In this document: positions 17,849 through 27,399 of the stretch, one piece after another | Position numbering within the stretch: the first letter of the stretch is position 1 | Layout: each line of letters opens with the position of its first letter | Assembly (NCBI RefSeq): GCF_000682755.1 | Contig: NZ_AWFF01000034.1 | Coordinates: 1-64,000 of the forward strand | DNA from: Hyphomonas beringensis | Lineage (GTDB): Bacteria; Pseudomonadota; Alphaproteobacteria; Caulobacterales; Hyphomonadaceae | Direction of reading: 5' to 3' | DNA length: 64,000 nucleotides | Notes under the pieces: model-generated | Told to the model about the DNA's origin: nothing | What the model saw: the letters and a program-made list of their open reading frames with translations, nothing else | Database searches by the model: none | Made by a program: the position numbers and the translations under genes

Positions 17849-20746
17849 TTAGTTGAAGTTGAAGCGGAAGCCTACGCGGAACGTGCGACCGAGATAGTCG
17901 TACAGGCCTTGGTTCGTGGACGGGCTGCCATATGCGCTGCCGCCCGGACCATAGGCCACGATGGCCGGGTCTTCATTCAGCAGGTTCGTGACGCGGAAGA
18001 ACGGGTTAACTTCCGCGCCGCCGATCTGCATCCGGTAGTTCATGGACAGGTCCACATAGAACGCACCATCAATATGGTTGTTGTTGATCGTACGGTTATC
18101 TGCCGTCGAGACCGGGCATCCGCTGGTGCATTCGATGAAGGAATTGTTGTACACGCCTTCACTGATTGCGCGGGCGGCCAGCTGAATGCTCCACGGATCT
18201 GCATCATAGGTGGCACTCATACGGTAGAGCCAGTCTGGCGGCCCATCCCCAATATTCTGTCCCACTGTGTCGGTTGGCGTGTCGATGCCATTATTGACAT
18301 AGTTTTCCAGGTAATGCGTGCCCATGAAGCGGAAGATCATATCACCTTCCCAGCTGTCGACGAGGTCATCCATAGACAGCCTGTAGGTGGCTTCCAGGTC
18401 CACGCCGCGAGCCTTCACAGTTGCGAAGTTGAACGGGCTGACGCTGACAGATTCGATCGCGCTCGCGCCGCCTGCCGTTTGTCCCCGGACGATTGCCGCG
18501 CAGTATTCCTCGGCGCCCTCATAGCAGCGGTCGACAATTGTCTGGGCGTCGACAGAGCCAATCGAGCCATTGATCTCGATGGTGTAATAATCTGCCGAAA
18601 AGCTGAGACCCGGAATGTAGCGCGGCTGCAGGACAAAACCGAGGTTCCACTGATCAGCCTCTTCCGGATCAAGTGCCTGATTGCCCGTGACGGTCTCGCG
18701 GAATTGCACAACCTGGTTACCATTGAATGGGTCCACCAAATTGTTCGTGCGCGTGGAGCCAGCTTGGAAAAGTTCAGCCAGATTGGGCGCGCGGATATCG
18801 CGGGAGCGCGTTACGCGGAAGAGGACATCCGGGATGGGTTCATAGGTCAGGCCCGCCTTCCAGGTCGTAACGTAGCCGGATGTGCTGTAATCTGTTCCGC
18901 GGATAGCGCCGTTGAAGTTCAGGCCTTCCGCAAGTGGAATGAGCGTCTCGACATAGCCTTCGGTCACATCATAGCTGCCAAAGCTTGGCTTGTAGTTTCC
19001 GACGAACCAACCACTCTGGTATTCTTCTGGAACATAGCCGGAGACTTCTTCGCGGCGGTGTTCCAGACCAGCCGCAACAGAGACCGTGCCGGCCCAGATT
19101 TCCATCAGATCGCCGGCAATGTTCGCGGCAAATACGTCCTGCTCGAAGTGATCATCGCGATAAGGATTTCCGATGATGTAGTCAACGGCGGCCTGGCTGT
19201 TTACGCCAATGCCCATACGATTGAAGGGGATGCAGCCATTTGTTGGGTCTGTCAGTGTGGAACGGCAGACAATATCCCCTGTGTTCGGATCAAAGACAGC
19301 ATCCTGCGCCATTGCCAAACGGGCATTGTTTGTAATGTCACGTGCCATGACAGTGGCATCGGTTTCGCCGCGCTGGAAATAGGCATCCCAGTTCCAGTTG
19401 CGCTGGAACATGTCGAAATTGCCTTCTGCACCGATGACATAACGCGTCACTTCGCGCTCATTGTCAGTCTTGCGTAGAGGAATGTCAGCATTGGTCGTGC
19501 CCATACGGAACTGGGAGATGCCCAGATCGTCCAGTTGCTGGCGTACAGATTCCGGAATGAAGGCGTTGTCAGACTGGATGACAACATTGCCTTGGTTTGC
19601 CTGAACGCCGGTCCAGCCCAGGGAGGCATGCTTGTTCCAGGAGGCCTGGGCATATACCTCGATATTGTCTGTCAGATCCCAGCTGACGCGACCGAACAGG
19701 CCTTTGCGGCGCTCATCCGCGTGAAGGGATTGTTTGTCATTGGTCTGAGTATACTGCCAGTCGCCGCCGACCATCCAAGGGTCACGGGTTTCACCATAGG
19801 CCAGCTGGTTCACACTGCCGCCGACACCAAAATACGTACCCCGCAGGTCTGTATTGACGATCAGGCCGCCAGGTGTCGCGATGCTCAGCCCGCCATGTCT
19901 GACGCGCAGGCGTTCCGGCATGCCGCTTCCGGGCGTGTAGTACGGGCTGTTGATGATATAGTTGCCGTTATTGTTCCAATCCCGCGGAATGCCGTAAATG
20001 CCTTCGCGGTCTGTGAGTTCGGCATTAAAGATAGCGTGGCCGCGATCATTGCCGAAGGCCGTGCCTGCGGTCAGGTTCACACGATATGCCGTGTCGTCGC
20101 CATAGGTCGTCTGGCCGCCTTCAACGGAGCCCTTGAAGCCTTCATACTCCTTGTCGAGTATGAAGTTGATGACGCCTGAGACAGCATCAGAGCCGTACGC
20201 AGCGGAAGCACCGCCCGTTACGATTTCAACGTTCTTGATCAATCCCTGCGGGAAAGTGTTCACGTCCACCGCGCCGGTGATGATGGAGCCAACAGAGCGT
20301 TGTCCGTCCAGCAGGACAAGTGTGCGGTTGGCGCCCAGAGAGCGGAGGTTGATGCTGTTGAGGCCTGCCGTACCCGAACTGATCGAGAGGTTGGACGTGC
20401 CTGGTGTGGCGCTGCCTACTACAGACGGGATCTCGTTGACAAAGTCAGCGACGTTCGCCGGAGCGCGGGCATTGATTTCCTCTTCCCCGAGGACTGTGAG
20501 GGGCGTCGGAGATTCGTATCCGCTTCGAGCGATGCGCGATCCGGTAACGGTCACCGCCTCGAATGTACGTTCAGCTTCCCCGGCGGCCTCTGGTGTGGAG
20601 GTGGGTGTCGCGTCTTCAGCGGTTGGGCTGACTTGTGCGTAGGACGGTCCGGCCAGGCCGATTGACAGGATGATCGCTGACGCAGATGCGCCCGCAACCA
20701 GACCAGTCCGTCGTGGTGTTCGGTACGGTTTCATAAAAGATGACAT
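17849..20746 (-). CDS. TonB-dependent receptor (large, peptide/oligosaccharide type)
   Basis: From the ATG at 20746, preceded by AAGGGGG, the protein has 965 residues. An upstream in-frame start at 20899 would put the signal peptide deep inside the protein. Features are a signal peptide ending PSYAQ, the plug with TPLTVLGEEEINAR, SINLRSLGANRTLVLLDGQR and GGASAAYGSDAVSGVINF, a long barrel, and the C-terminal FRVGFRFNFN. The plug type is common in large alpha- and gammaproteobacterial receptors of unknown substrate. It diverges from the LysR gene of the D-glutamate cluster, so import of a D-amino-acid-containing compound is a speculative link. Confidence 0.92.
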   Translation of the reverse strand: MSSFMKPYRTPRRTGLVAGASASAIILSIGLAGPSYAQVSPTAEDATPTSTPEAAGEAERTFEAVTVTGSRIARSGYESPTPLTVLGEEEINARAPANVADFVNEIPSVVGSATPGTSNLSISSGTAGLNSINLRSLGANRTLVLLDGQRSVGSIITGAVDVNTFPQGLIKNVEIVTGGASAAYGSDAVSGVINFILDKEYEGFKGSVEGGQTTYGDDTAYRVNLTAGTAFGNDRGHAIFNAELTDREGIYGIPRDWNNNGNYIINSPYYTPGSGMPERLRVRHGGLSIATPGGLIVNTDLRGTYFGVGGSVNQLAYGETRDPWMVGGDWQYTQTNDKQSLHADERRKGLFGRVSWDLTDNIEVYAQASWNKHASLGWTGVQANQGNVVIQSDNAFIPESVRQQLDDLGISQFRMGTTNADIPLRKTDNEREVTRYVIGAEGNFDMFQRNWNWDAYFQRGETDATVMARDITNNARLAMAQDAVFDPNTGDIVCRSTLTDPTNGCIPFNRMGIGVNSQAAVDYIIGNPYRDDHFEQDVFAANIAGDLMEIWAGTVSVAAGLEHRREEVSGYVPEEYQSGWFVGNYKPSFGSYDVTEGYVETLIPLAEGLNFNGAIRGTDYSTSGYVTTWKAGLTYEPIPDVLFRVTRSRDIRAPNLAELFQAGSTRTNNLVDPFNGNQVVQFRETVTGNQALDPEEADQWNLGFVLQPRYIPGLSFSADYYTIEINGSIGSVDAQTIVDRCYEGAEEYCAAIVRGQTAGGASAIESVSVSPFNFATVKARGVDLEATYRLSMDDLVDSWEGDMIFRFMGTHYLENYVNNGIDTPTDTVGQNIGDGPPDWLYRMSATYDADPWSIQLAARAISEGVYNNSFIECTSGCPVSTADNRTINNNHIDGAFYVDLSMNYRMQIGGAEVNPFFRVTNLLNEDPAIVAYGPGGSAYGSPSTNQGLYDYLGRTFRVGFRFNFN

Positions 20747-21162
20747 GTGACCCCCTTGGTGACATTCACATGAGGCAAGTGCCCCGATTTCAGGCACGGC
20801 TGCGCCTGTTGCGGTTTGGGACGCGAACGTCCCGAAAGAATAATGCGGAGGAGAAAGCCCATAAAATTCCGAGATAAGATCCTGACAGAAGGCTGCCATT
20901 CAAGTATTCAAAAAAGTATAGACCTATCCTTTCGCGTATTTTTTTTAATGGTTCCTCCCGAAGAACCCCTGAGTATTTTTAACTCCCAGCTTTTGCTGGT
21001 TCTGTTCTTGTGGTAACCAATTACAGGCTACCCGGAAGGGCCTGTGCGTCAATGGACGTAACATTTCTGAGACTTTGCTCACCCATAGCCTAAAGTCATG
21101 GGCTGGTGCATTCTGGGGAGGTGACGGGTGTTTTTTAGACGGTGTGAATTGGGGAATGTCTG
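20747..21162. other. Divergent intergenic region without a gene
   Basis: These 416 bases separate the leftward TBDR from the rightward LysR gene. I see no convincing ORF. The middle is AT-rich (about 20910-21020). It holds a small hairpin, CCAGC-TTTT-GCTGG at 20986-20999, and the nine-base palindrome TGGTAACCA at 21011-21019. Promoters for both flanking genes must lie here, but no clear -35/-10 pair stands out. Confidence 0.5.
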
Positions 21163-22089
21163 ATGTCTGAGAGTCGGCAGATCATGAGCCTGCGGCATGT
21201 GGAAGTTTTCAATGCGGTCTACCAGACGGGCTCGGTTAGCGGCGCTGCCAGGGCACTGAATGTCTCACAGCCTTCCGTCAGCAAAGTTCTTCGGCATGCG
21301 GAGAGCCGTATCGGGTTCACCCTGTTCCGCGTCGTAAAAGGGCGTTTGGTTCCAACCCAGGAAGCGCATGTGCTGTTTCAGGAGGCCCGCGAGCTTTATA
21401 TGCGGGTCGAGTCCCTTCAGGAGACTGCCAAGAATCTTCGCCGTGGCGCAGCGGGAAGTTTGCGTCTTGCGGCCTTGCCCTCTCTCGGTTTGGAGATCGC
21501 GCCGAGTGCGGTGGCGAAGTTTCACGAGGCCAACCCAGCCATAGCTTTCGAGATACAGACGCTTCACAATGGAGACATCCTGCGTTCACTTTATGAGCGA
21601 AACACAGACCTCGCGCTTACGCATGACGCGCCTCACCATCCGCGCCTGGCATCCATGAAAGTCGGCTCAGGCGAACTGGTCCTTCTGTTCCGGAAGGAAG
21701 ACATGCCGGACCCGCCGGAGACAATTCCGCTGGATATGCTGAAAGGCCGTGACCTAATCAGGCTGTCCGGAACCGGGACGGTCGGCACCATTTTCACGAA
21801 TGATATAGCCGGGGGTGATGGGAAAACGGCCAGCATTTCGGTGCAGACATATTATGTCGCGGCCTCTCTGGTGAAGAGAGGGGCGGGCGTGGCTGTGGTT
21901 GATGAGTTCACCGCGCGGGCTAGTCTGTCAGAGGAAATGGACTTTCGCATGCTGGAGCAGAGGCCCACTTTTGACATTCATTGTGTTCATCTGGAGGACC
22001 GCCCGCTGTCCGGTCCGGCCAAGAAATTCATCTCCGTACTTCAGAAGACAATCAAGAATGCGCGGCAGGATACGCGCAATCGGGCATAG
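21163..22089 (+). CDS. dgcR: LysR-family regulator, DgcR-like
   Basis: The 308-residue LysR regulator has an N-terminal winged HTH at about 9-68 (TGSVSGAARALNVSQPSVSKVLRHAE) and a substrate-binding domain from about residue 95. It lies directly upstream of dgcN-dgcA in the same direction. In the described marine D-glutamate pathway a LysR protein named DgcR senses D-glutamate and activates dgcN/dgcA. The name here rests on that arrangement, not on an alignment. Starts at 21163 or 21184 (MSLRHVE) are both possible. Confidence 0.75.
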   Translation: MSESRQIMSLRHVEVFNAVYQTGSVSGAARALNVSQPSVSKVLRHAESRIGFTLFRVVKGRLVPTQEAHVLFQEARELYMRVESLQETAKNLRRGAAGSLRLAALPSLGLEIAPSAVAKFHEANPAIAFEIQTLHNGDILRSLYERNTDLALTHDAPHHPRLASMKVGSGELVLLFRKEDMPDPPETIPLDMLKGRDLIRLSGTGTVGTIFTNDIAGGDGKTASISVQTYYVAASLVKRGAGVAVVDEFTARASLSEEMDFRMLEQRPTFDIHCVHLEDRPLSGPAKKFISVLQKTIKNARQDTRNRA

Positions 22090-22192
22090 ATGAAGGTTAT
22101 GAGTGACCTCTACCTTTGAAATTTTCCTGAAGGGCCGGAACCGCAATCATAGGGGAAGTTGATCGCAATGACTTCACCTTAACGAGTGTTCC

Positions 22193-23215
22193 ATGATTCC
22201 TTCTCCTTATTTACTTTACCTCGGCAACTCCACGGAGCCGCTATCCGTCAAGACATCCCGGGGTGTTGCGGCCTGGCGCCCTGAACTGTGCGTCGGAGAA
22301 TACCGGGGGGAGGCCTGTACGCTGACAGTCGGTCTGGACCATTACTCATTTGAGGAAGCGGTAAAGAATGGCGCGAAAACGCTCATCATCGGGGTTGCCA
22401 ATGCGGGCGGTGTGCTCGGGCCTCAGGCGGTGATCGATGTGGTGGCCGCCCTGAAGGCAGGCCTGAATGTTGCGTCCGGATTACACGAACGGCTTTCCTC
22501 TCACGAAGAAATCCGTAAGGCTGCGGCCGAAACTGGCAGACAGCTTTTTGATGTGCGCGAGCCCCCGGCCAAACTGCCTATTGGTAATGGCCGCACGCGT
22601 GCAGGCCGTCGTCTTCTTACGGTGGGTACGGATTGCTCTGTCGGCAAGATGTACACTACTTTGGCTTTGGAAAAGGAACTGCAAGCGCGCGGCGTAAACG
22701 CAAATTTTCGCGCGACAGGCCAGACCGGCATATTTATCGCGCAATCTGGTGTGCCGATTGATGCCGTGATCGCGGACTTCATCTCCGGGGCAGCTGAATG
22801 GATTTCTCCTGCACGCGAAGATGGTGGCTGGGACTTGATCGAAGGGCAGGGCTCTTTGTTTCATCCATCTTTTGCGGGTGTCTCCATGGGCCTGCTCCAC
22901 GGCTCCCAGCCTGATGCGCTGGTTCTGTGTCATGAAGTGGGCCGGGCGCACATGCGCGGCATTCCAGGGCGGGAGCTTCCTCAGCTCAAGGATTGTCTTG
23001 AAACCAATCTCAAGGCTGCGCGTCTGACCAATCCGAACGTCAAGGCCGTGGGCGTCGCTCTGAACACATCCAATGTTGACGGCGATGAGGCGCAACGCGT
23101 GTGTTCGGAAATCGAGGCCGAGCTTGGCCTGCCATGCCAGGATCCGGTCGCGATGGGTGTCAACAAGATCACAGATAGGTTGCTGGAATGCTTCGAGAGC
23201 TACGAACTCGCATAG
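22193..23215 (+). CDS. dgcN: DUF1611 protein, DgcN-like D-glutamate N-acetyltransferase
   Basis: The 340-residue DUF1611 protein has an N-terminal Rossmann-like part and a C-terminal P-loop domain with GTDCSVGKM at 145-153. Family knowledge: DgcN acetylates D-glutamate as the first step of the DgcN-DgcA pathway. The call is supported by order: LysR regulator, this gene, then an enolase-superfamily epimerase overlapping by 28 bp, then a D-aminoacylase. The overlap with dgcA implies translational coupling. The ribosome site is weak (CGAGTG). DUF1611 alone could also indicate another amino-acid ligase or acyltransferase. Confidence 0.78.
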   Translation: MIPSPYLLYLGNSTEPLSVKTSRGVAAWRPELCVGEYRGEACTLTVGLDHYSFEEAVKNGAKTLIIGVANAGGVLGPQAVIDVVAALKAGLNVASGLHERLSSHEEIRKAAAETGRQLFDVREPPAKLPIGNGRTRAGRRLLTVGTDCSVGKMYTTLALEKELQARGVNANFRATGQTGIFIAQSGVPIDAVIADFISGAAEWISPAREDGGWDLIEGQGSLFHPSFAGVSMGLLHGSQPDALVLCHEVGRAHMRGIPGRELPQLKDCLETNLKAARLTNPNVKAVGVALNTSNVDGDEAQRVCSEIEAELGLPCQDPVAMGVNKITDRLLECFESYELA

Positions 23216-24183
23216 AGTCTTTTCCACTCGCAACGCCGTTCCGGATATCTCGTGGTGTCCGGACAGTTGCCGAAGTCGTCGAGGTTACGGTTGAGGCTGG
23301 TGGCGTATTCGGGCGCGGGGAAGCTGTGCCCTATGCACGCTATGGCGAGACGCTTGAGAGCGTGACAAAGCAAGTCGAAGGCATTCGCGATGCGTTTGGT
23401 AAGGGCCTGACCCGTACCGAGTTGCAGCAGTCATTGCCTGCCGGAGCGGCGCGCAATGCGGTGGATTGTGCGCTGTGGGATCTTGAGAGCAAACTGGGTG
23501 AAGCACCCACAACACTCTGCGGGCTAAAGCCGGTTGCCACGGCACTGACGATTGGCATCGATACGCCGGACGCGATGGGGCGCCAGGCGAAAAGACTTGC
23601 GAACGCGCCTGTTGTCAAAGTGAAGCTGGACGCAGGTGATGTGGAAGCCTGTCTGCGCGCTATCCGCCATGCTGCGCCAAATCCTGACTTGATTGTCGAT
23701 CCCAATGAGAGCTGGGACATTAAGCTGCTGCAGTCCCTGCAGCCTCTTCTCGAAGAGTTGCGTGTGGCTTTTGTCGAGCAGCCTTTGCCAAGTTCTGAAG
23801 ATGCGCGTCTGGCAGAGCTTGTGCGCCGTGTGCCTGTTTGCGCAGATGAATCCTGTCACACCTCGGATGATCTGGACCGGCTTAGCGGCCTCTATGACAT
23901 TGTGAATATCAAACTCGACAAGACGGGCGGCTTGACGGAGGCTTTCAGGCTACTTCAGGCGGCGCGGGAGAAAAAGTTCGGCATCATGGTGGGCTGTATG
24001 ATCAGCAGTTCACTCTCCATAGTTCCCGCCCTGCAGATTGCCATGCAGGCTGATTACATCGATCTGGATGGTCCAGTCTGGTTAAAGAATGACCGGACTG
24101 GTGGTGTTTCCGTCAAAGATGGATGGATGATGCCACCTGAACCCGGCTTTTGGGGTACAGCGGAAGCAGTGCCGTTATTGTAG
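23188..24183 (+). CDS. dgcA: Enolase-superfamily dipeptide epimerase, DgcA-like N-acetyl-D-glutamate racemase
   Basis: The 331-residue protein is of the muconate-lactonizing/dipeptide-epimerase group. Catalytic K144-x-K146 and the opposite-face lysines K242/K245 (IKLDKTGG) are present, as are metal ligands D171, E197 and D220. Family knowledge: DgcA converts N-acetyl-D-glutamate to N-acetyl-L-glutamate. L-Ala-D/L-Glu epimerase of murein peptide recycling is the closest alternative, but the adjacent DUF1611 gene favours DgcA. The start overlaps dgcN by 28 bp. Confidence 0.82.
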   Translation: MLRELRTRIESFPLATPFRISRGVRTVAEVVEVTVEAGGVFGRGEAVPYARYGETLESVTKQVEGIRDAFGKGLTRTELQQSLPAGAARNAVDCALWDLESKLGEAPTTLCGLKPVATALTIGIDTPDAMGRQAKRLANAPVVKVKLDAGDVEACLRAIRHAAPNPDLIVDPNESWDIKLLQSLQPLLEELRVAFVEQPLPSSEDARLAELVRRVPVCADESCHTSDDLDRLSGLYDIVNIKLDKTGGLTEAFRLLQAAREKKFGIMVGCMISSSLSIVPALQIAMQADYIDLDGPVWLKNDRTGGVSVKDGWMMPPEPGFWGTAEAVPLL

Positions 24184-24233
24184 ATGTCCACCAATATCCG
24201 AGACCTATACATTCTCACGAAAGGAAGAACGGA

Positions 24234-25859
24234 ATGCAGAATATGCCACGATTGAGAAAATTCGGCTCATTGGGGGTTAAGTATGCATTCCCTGCGATCC
24301 TGCTGGCCGGCTGTACCAGTCCGGTCGAAGTGCCTTTGCAGGAAGCGGACATCCTGCTTCTGAACGGCACCGTTTATGACGGCACACTTGGCGACGCGCG
24401 TATTGCTGACGTCGCGATTGTGGATGATCGGATCGTGTTTGTGGGGGACGCAAAAGAGGCGAACTATAGCGCGCCTGTGTCTCTGGATGTGACCGGAAAG
24501 TATGTCGCGCCGGGCTTCATCGATCCGCATACACACTATGATCGTGATATCACGCCCTGGGCGAATGACCCCGACAAGAGCTTGATCCTGCCGGCGATCA
24601 TGCAGGGCGTGACAACTGTTTTTGTCGGCGTTGACGGGTCCGGGCATCCTGCCATTGGGGAAACGCTCTCCAATGCCGAGAAAAAAGGCGTCGGACCGAA
24701 TGTGGCGGCCTATGTTGGCTTCGGCGCTGTGCGCAGCATGGTGCTTGGCTATTCGGACAGGGCGCCGGATGCGGACGAACTGGGCACAATGAAAGGTCTT
24801 GTCAGTCAGGGCATGTGCGAAGGGGCGTTCGGCCTGTCTACGGGGCTTTTCTATTCCCCGCAGAGCTATTCAACCACAGAAGAAGTAATCGCACTGACCA
24901 AGGAGGCCGCCGCGCGAGGCGGGCTTTACGATTCCCACATTCGCGATGAATCCTCCTACACAGTCGGCCTTCTGGGGGCCATTCAGGAAGTTATTGATAT
25001 TGGTGATGCAACAGGCATCCCGCTTCACATCGCGCACCTAAAGGCACTTGGTGTTGATGTGCACGGACAAAGCACAGATGTTATTGATCTGGTGGAGGTT
25101 GCCCAGTCTGAAGGCCTGACGGTCACGGCTGACCAGTATCCATGGGTCGCATCCGGCACCAGCGTCTCAGCGTCCCTTCTGCCGCGCTGGGCCCAGGTCG
25201 GGGGTGAAGAGGCCATGATCGCCCGTTTGCGGGATGCGGAAGATGGCCCCAAAATCCGCGCGGCAATGACTGAGAACATGCGCCGCCGCGGCGGGCCGGA
25301 TAGCCTGCTGCTGTCCAACAGCACTAAGGATGAATGGATCGGCAAGACCCTGCAGGATTTGAGTGAAGACTGGAATGTCGATCCGGTCGAAGCGGCTATC
25401 CGCGTGCTGGAACAGGGAGGCGCGGGGCTTGCCTCTTTCAATCAGAGTGAAGAGGATGTGAAGCGCTTCATGCAACAGCCCTGGGTGATGACCTCTTCTG
25501 ATGCATCTGGCGGCCACCCTCGTAAGTATGCAAGCTACGCAACCAAATATGCGAAATATGTGAAGAAGGAAAAGACGATCACGACAACCGAGTTCGTGCA
25601 TTCCAGCAGCGGCCTGGTGGCTGACTCTCTGGGTCTGGTAGATCGTGGCTATCTGAAGGATGGCTATTATGCGGACATCGTCGTGTTCGATCCGGAGAAT
25701 TATGCGCCGCGTGCGACATTCCTCGAACCGGAGATCCTGTCTGTTGGTGTCGTCGACGTTCTGGTGAATGGGGAGTTCGCCGTGCGGGATGGCGAGCCGG
25801 TCAATTCTGCGCCGGGGCGTGGCCTGAAGCACATGCCGACTGAAGGCACTTGCGAATAA
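24234..25859 (+). CDS. N-acyl-D-amino-acid deacylase (D-aminoacylase), lipoprotein
   Basis: From the ATG at 24234 (AAAGGAAGAACGGA upstream) the 541-residue protein begins with a lipoprotein signal, AILLAGC, lipid cysteine C27. It is an amidohydrolase with the metal motif DPHTHYDRD (H99, H101), HIAHLKALG, DQYPWVASG and TSSDASGGHPRKY near the C-terminus. It hydrolyses N-acyl-D-amino acids to D-amino acids and a carboxylate. The lipid anchor places it in the envelope, where it could release D-amino acids for uptake. Upstream in-frame starts overlap dgcA and lack the signal. Canonical D-aminoacylases are cytoplasmic, so the export signal is notable. Confidence 0.87.
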   Translation: MQNMPRLRKFGSLGVKYAFPAILLAGCTSPVEVPLQEADILLLNGTVYDGTLGDARIADVAIVDDRIVFVGDAKEANYSAPVSLDVTGKYVAPGFIDPHTHYDRDITPWANDPDKSLILPAIMQGVTTVFVGVDGSGHPAIGETLSNAEKKGVGPNVAAYVGFGAVRSMVLGYSDRAPDADELGTMKGLVSQGMCEGAFGLSTGLFYSPQSYSTTEEVIALTKEAAARGGLYDSHIRDESSYTVGLLGAIQEVIDIGDATGIPLHIAHLKALGVDVHGQSTDVIDLVEVAQSEGLTVTADQYPWVASGTSVSASLLPRWAQVGGEEAMIARLRDAEDGPKIRAAMTENMRRRGGPDSLLLSNSTKDEWIGKTLQDLSEDWNVDPVEAAIRVLEQGGAGLASFNQSEEDVKRFMQQPWVMTSSDASGGHPRKYASYATKYAKYVKKEKTITTTEFVHSSSGLVADSLGLVDRGYLKDGYYADIVVFDPENYAPRATFLEPEILSVGVVDVLVNGEFAVRDGEPVNSAPGRGLKHMPTEGTCE

Positions 25860-25873
25860 GCTTTCTACAAGAC

Positions 25874-25911
25874 TGGCCCTCATTTGTTCACGCAATTGAG
25901 GGCCATTCTTT
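25874..25911 (+). terminator. Terminator between D-aminoacylase and symporter genes
   Basis: TGGCCCTCA (25874-25882) pairs perfectly with TGAGGGCCA (25897-25905), followed by TTCTTTTTA. It lies 15 bp after the D-aminoacylase stop codon, so the symporter is probably expressed from its own promoter or at a reduced level. Confidence 0.8.
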
Positions 25912-25988
25912 TTATCCGTGTACACGATGTCAGATTGTCTGGCGGGATGCTGCGCGAATTTACCATTTCAATGAGGAGTCCGTCTGTG

Positions 25989-27242
25989 ATGGGTAAAGCA
26001 ATGTCCTTCTGGTTTGATATGGTGCTGTGGAAGCGGATCCTGATTGCACTCGTGCTCGGCGCGCTTGTTGGAGGACTTGCGGGAGAGTCGATTCAGTCGA
26101 TCGCCTGGATCGGGGAATTGTTTGTCCGCCTGATCAAGATGCTGATTGTGCCGCTGGTCTTTGTGACTTTGGTGTCCGGTGTCGTTTCAATGGACGACCC
26201 GAAGCGCCTTGGCTCCATCGGGGGCAGGGCGATTGCGCTCTATATGATCACCACTGTGGCGGCGATCACGATTGGCCTCGTCCTGGCCGTACTCATCCAT
26301 CCCGGTGCAGGAATTGACCTATCCGGCGCGACCCCGGCTGAGCTGCAGGCGCCTATCGCGCTGAAAGACCGGTTGCTCGCGATTGTACCCGTCAATCCAT
26401 TTGCCGCCTTCGCCCAGGCAGACCTGTTGGCGATCATTTTCTTTGCGCTGCTGACGGGCACCGGTTTGCTGCTGATCGGGGAGAAGGGAAAGATTCTGGC
26501 GGACGCCTTTCAGGCCGGGTCGGATCTGATGCTCAGCATCACCGGCATTGTCATGGAGTTTGCGCCCTTTGGTGTCTTTGCTCTCATTGCTGTGGTGATG
26601 GGCACGAATGGGCCACAGACCTTTATCTATCTGTTCTTCCTGGCCCTGGTGGTTGTGCTTGGCTGTGCCTTGCAGATCGTTTTGACGCAGGCTTTCCTTG
26701 TGAAGTTCCTGGCGCGCTTGCCGGTGATGCCCTTTTTGCGGGGCGCGCGGGAAGCCCAACTCGTGGCCTTCTCTACGTCATCCAGCTCGGCGACTCTGCC
26801 GGCAACCCTGTCGGCGGCTGAGCACAATCTTGGTATTCAGCCGGCCGTCGCATCTTCGGTTCTTCCCCTCGGCGCGACGATCAATATGGATGGGACAGCG
26901 CTCTATGTCGGTGTGGTCACCATTTTTGCGGCGCAAGCTTTCGGCATTCCCCTGGATCTGACTGATTATATTCTGATCGGCCTAACCACGACGCTTGTCT
27001 CTGTCGGTACGGCATCTGTGCCGTCAGCCTCGCTATTCCTGCTTGCGGCCGTGCTGGAGACGATTGGTATGAGCCCGGAGCAGACGGCGCTGGTCGTCGG
27101 GTTCATTCTACCCTTTGACCGCATTCTCGACATGACGCGCACTGTCGTGAACATCACCGGTGACCTCAGTGTCGCGACTGTGGTGGCGAAATGGGAGAAA
27201 GAAATAGACGAGGATACCTACCGCGCCGCACCGACGGAATAG
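25989..27242 (+). CDS. Dicarboxylate/amino acid:cation symporter (DAACS, GltP/DctA-like)
   Basis: The 417-residue membrane protein of the glutamate/dicarboxylate:cation symporter family starts at the ATG at 25989, with TGAGGAG about ten bases upstream. It has repeated hydrophobic segments. The family's serine-rich re-entrant loop reads STSSSSATLPATL and the NMDGTALY motif follows. It imports glutamate, aspartate or C4-dicarboxylates with H+ or Na+. Placement after the D-glutamate genes suggests uptake of D- or L-glutamate, although a terminator separates it from them. Confidence 0.88.
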   Translation: MGKAMSFWFDMVLWKRILIALVLGALVGGLAGESIQSIAWIGELFVRLIKMLIVPLVFVTLVSGVVSMDDPKRLGSIGGRAIALYMITTVAAITIGLVLAVLIHPGAGIDLSGATPAELQAPIALKDRLLAIVPVNPFAAFAQADLLAIIFFALLTGTGLLLIGEKGKILADAFQAGSDLMLSITGIVMEFAPFGVFALIAVVMGTNGPQTFIYLFFLALVVVLGCALQIVLTQAFLVKFLARLPVMPFLRGAREAQLVAFSTSSSSATLPATLSAAEHNLGIQPAVASSVLPLGATINMDGTALYVGVVTIFAAQAFGIPLDLTDYILIGLTTTLVSVGTASVPSASLFLLAAVLETIGMSPEQTALVVGFILPFDRILDMTRTVVNITGDLSVATVVAKWEKEIDEDTYRAAPTE

Positions 27243-27322
27243 CTCTGATTTCATTACGAAAATCATTATTTCGGGGGAGCTCCTTCGGGGGGCTTAGGAA
27301 TGACCGCGAAGCGAGAAAATAA

Positions 27323-27340
27323 AGTCCAGTTGGACTGGAA
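27323..27340 (+). promoter_or_regulatory. Palindromic candidate operator (copy 1), upstream of a carboxylesterase gene
   Basis: A perfect palindrome, AGTCCA-GT-TGGACT (27323-27336), followed by GGAA, begins 77 bp before the esterase ATG at 27400. A near-identical block, including the preceding AAATAA and the following GGAAA, occurs at 45221-45245, and a related one at 40052-40066. The element is the size of a TetR-type operator. Confidence 0.6.
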
Positions 27341-27399
27341 ATGTTTTTCGACGTAAAACCTCCTCCCAGATCAGCGAATGCGATTCTGGGAGGAACACG

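Noticed and set aside
17909-19477. Plus-strand open frame of about 520 codons
   Set aside because: It is antisense to the large TBDR gene and shows no protein family features.
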